Positions 5,184-5,907 of a DNA stretch of 5,907 nucleotides are shown one piece after another (the stretch's first letter is position 1; each line of letters opens with the position of its first letter). A program made the translations under genes and the position numbers. Where the stretch lies: the NCBI GenBank assembly GCA_016209665.1, contig JACQVT010000338.1, forward strand, positions 1 through 5,907, written 5' to 3'. The stretch comes from Planctomycetota bacterium (GTDB lineage: Bacteria; Planctomycetota; Phycisphaerae; UBA1845; PWPN01). The notes beneath the pieces were generated by a model. The model did no database searches. It had not been told where the DNA came from and saw only the letters and a program-made list of their open reading frames with translations.

Positions 5184-5735
5184 CTATCTCGCAAAGAGAT
5201 CGTCGACCGTGCACGCGAAGCCCGGCAGTATGGGCTCGTCGGCCAAGGTGCCGTTGCGATCGAGCACGACAGGCTCGGTGTCTGGACGGTAGAGGTGCAC
5301 GCGTCGCGACTTTGGGTCGATCACCCATACCGCATCGACGCCCATGCGAAGATACTCGCCCACCTTCTCGACCATCTCGCGCCAACTTTGGCCTTTACCC
5401 ACAATCTCGACCACCAGGTTGGGTGCGACGTCGCAAAAACCTTCGGGGGAGGACTCCGGGGGCAGCCGCCGGTGTGAGTAGTAAACGACGTCCGCGCCGC
5501 GGACGGTGTCCGGGCCCTGCTGGACGATCAGGCCCATTTCGCCCGTCAGCACCTGCCCAAGTCCTGTGTCGTCCGCCCATCGACTCAGCACCGAGGCCAC
5601 CCGTGCCGTCAGCCGACTATGTGCGAACCCTCCGGGGGACAAGGTGATGACCTCCCCGCGCACGAGTTCGGACGGGCCGAGTCGGCCGGCTACTGCCTCG
5701 AACTCTCGCGCGGTCATGAGTGTCTGAATGGACAT
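5184..5735 (-). CDS. Uma2 family (DUF820) restriction-endonuclease-fold protein
   Basis: Uma2/DUF820 proteins have a PD-(D/E)XK nuclease-like fold and are greatly expanded in cyanobacteria, planctomycetes and some other lineages. Their biological role is largely unknown. The 183-aa length is typical. The order of family landmarks is intact: ELVRGEVITLSPGGFAHSRL (about 23-42, the usual E-x-x-x-G-E ... MSP ... H segment), GADVVYYS (D82, where PDVxx is usual), APNLVVEIVGKGQS (E110; family consensus PDLVVEVxSP), then KVGEYLRMGVDAVWVIDPKSRRVHLYRP (K124, Y128). Candidate catalytic residues D82 and E110 are present, but the aspartate just before the LVVE strand is Asn106 and the usual SP after it is GK. 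ATG 5735 has GAGG eight bases upstream. A promoter-like pair lies further upstream, overlapped by a small palindrome. It appears to be a single-gene unit with no visible partner. Confidence 0.87.
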   Translation of the reverse strand: MSIQTLMTAREFEAVAGRLGPSELVRGEVITLSPGGFAHSRLTARVASVLSRWADDTGLGQVLTGEMGLIVQQGPDTVRGADVVYYSHRRLPPESSPEGFCDVAPNLVVEIVGKGQSWREMVEKVGEYLRMGVDAVWVIDPKSRRVHLYRPDTEPVVLDRNGTLADEPILPGFACTVDDLFAR

Positions 5736-5755
5736 GATCGTTTCCTCGCCTGTCT

Positions 5756-5785
5756 ACTGTAGCCTACCGATGGGGGCAACGACAA
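5756..5785 (-). promoter_or_regulatory. Candidate promoter of the Uma2 gene, with overlapping palindrome
   Basis: On the minus strand TTGTCG (5785-5780) and TACAGT (5761-5756) are separated by 18 bp; each matches four of six consensus bases. The 13-bp palindrome GACAAGCCTTGTC (5781-5793, perfect 6-bp arms around one central base) overlaps the -35 and could be an operator or chance. Confidence 0.3.
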
Positions 5786-5800
5786 GCCTTGTCCCAAGGA

Positions 5801-5818
5801 GCACCCGCGTTTGGGTGC
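5801..5818. repeat. Short hairpin GCACCC-GCGTTT-GGGTGC
   Basis: Perfect 6-bp arms surround a 6-nt loop in the Uma2 upstream region. No T-tract lies on either side. It may be part of the palindrome-rich cluster at the right edge rather than a terminator. Confidence 0.4.
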
Positions 5819-5835
5819 GTGACAGAATCGGCGGG

Positions 5836-5907
5836 GCATTTCAGAACCCCGAGCGCAAGGGAGTGGGTCGTGTCTACCCGTCGCTGGCGCTCGGGGCTCT
5901 GAAATGC
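5836..5907. repeat. 72-bp imperfect palindrome, REP/MITE-like, at the right edge
   Basis: The left arm (5836-5856, starting GCATTTCAGAACCCC) and the right arm (5887-5907, ending GGGGCTCTGAAATGC) are inverted repeats matching at 20 of 21 positions. The inner segments AAGGGAGTGGGT (5857-5868) and ACCCGTCGCTG (5876-5886) pair imperfectly around a short loop, so nearly the whole unit can fold into one hairpin. The element ends on the last base of the window, so its true boundary or a continuation cannot be seen. There is no coding potential. I recall similar AACCCCGAGCGC...GAGTGGGT palindromes in planctomycete genomes, but have not checked this. Confidence 0.8.

Noticed and set aside
1..5907. CRISPR array, tRNA, rRNA, toxin-antitoxin or defence island
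   Set aside because: No spaced direct repeats, cloverleaf, rRNA segment or paired small toxin/antitoxin genes were found. The lone Uma2 protein is not evidence of a defence system.

Overview
The window is GC-rich, compact, bacterial chromosomal DNA. I infer a member of the Planctomycetota or a near relative. The grounds are an ARA1-like GHMP sugar kinase, a Uma2-family (DUF820) nuclease, a cysteine-free bS18, and several palindromic REP-like repeats, one with the core GGCGTCTCGCC that I associate with planctomycete and cyanobacterial genomes. This is inference: there is no rRNA and no database search behind it.

Layout, left to right. (1) The 3' end of acetate kinase (ackA, +) enters from the left edge. 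It converges, with a 4-bp gap, on (2) a phosphomannomutase/phosphoglucomutase-type enzyme on the minus strand (340-1884). That gene starts at a TTG preceded by a strong Shine-Dalgarno. (3) Across a 103-bp divergent control region lies a GHMP sugar-1-kinase (1988-3562, +), closely resembling the kinase domain of plant L-arabinokinase. Its reading frame carries a 57-bp palindromic insertion. (4) coaD (phosphopantetheine adenylyltransferase, minus strand, 3569-4078) converges on the kinase. (5) The 570-bp gap upstream of coaD is not empty. It holds a strong hairpin covering the coaD ribosome-binding region and a 301-bp decayed ISAs1/H-repeat-type insertion sequence that keeps both terminal inverted repeats and three scraps of transposase. 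(6) A translationally coupled pair follows on the plus strand: a 76-aa Trm112/UPF0434-like protein and ribosomal protein bS18 (rpsR). (7) A Uma2-family protein on the minus strand (5184-5735) converges on rpsR. (8) The right edge is intergenic and dominated by palindromes, including an imperfect 72-bp inverted repeat that ends exactly at the last base.

How the genes may work together: a sugar 1-kinase and an alpha-phosphohexomutase transcribed divergently from one control region would suffice to turn a free sugar into its 1-phosphate and then its 6-phosphate. Acetate kinase next door belongs to central carbon and acetyl-phosphate metabolism. CoaD, the Trm112-like protein and bS18 are housekeeping. 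I see no defence system, CRISPR array, tRNA or rRNA. The most unusual content is the mobile and palindromic DNA: an in-frame REP-like insertion inside an enzyme gene, a fossil IS whose end may supply a promoter element to coaD, and a long terminal palindrome.
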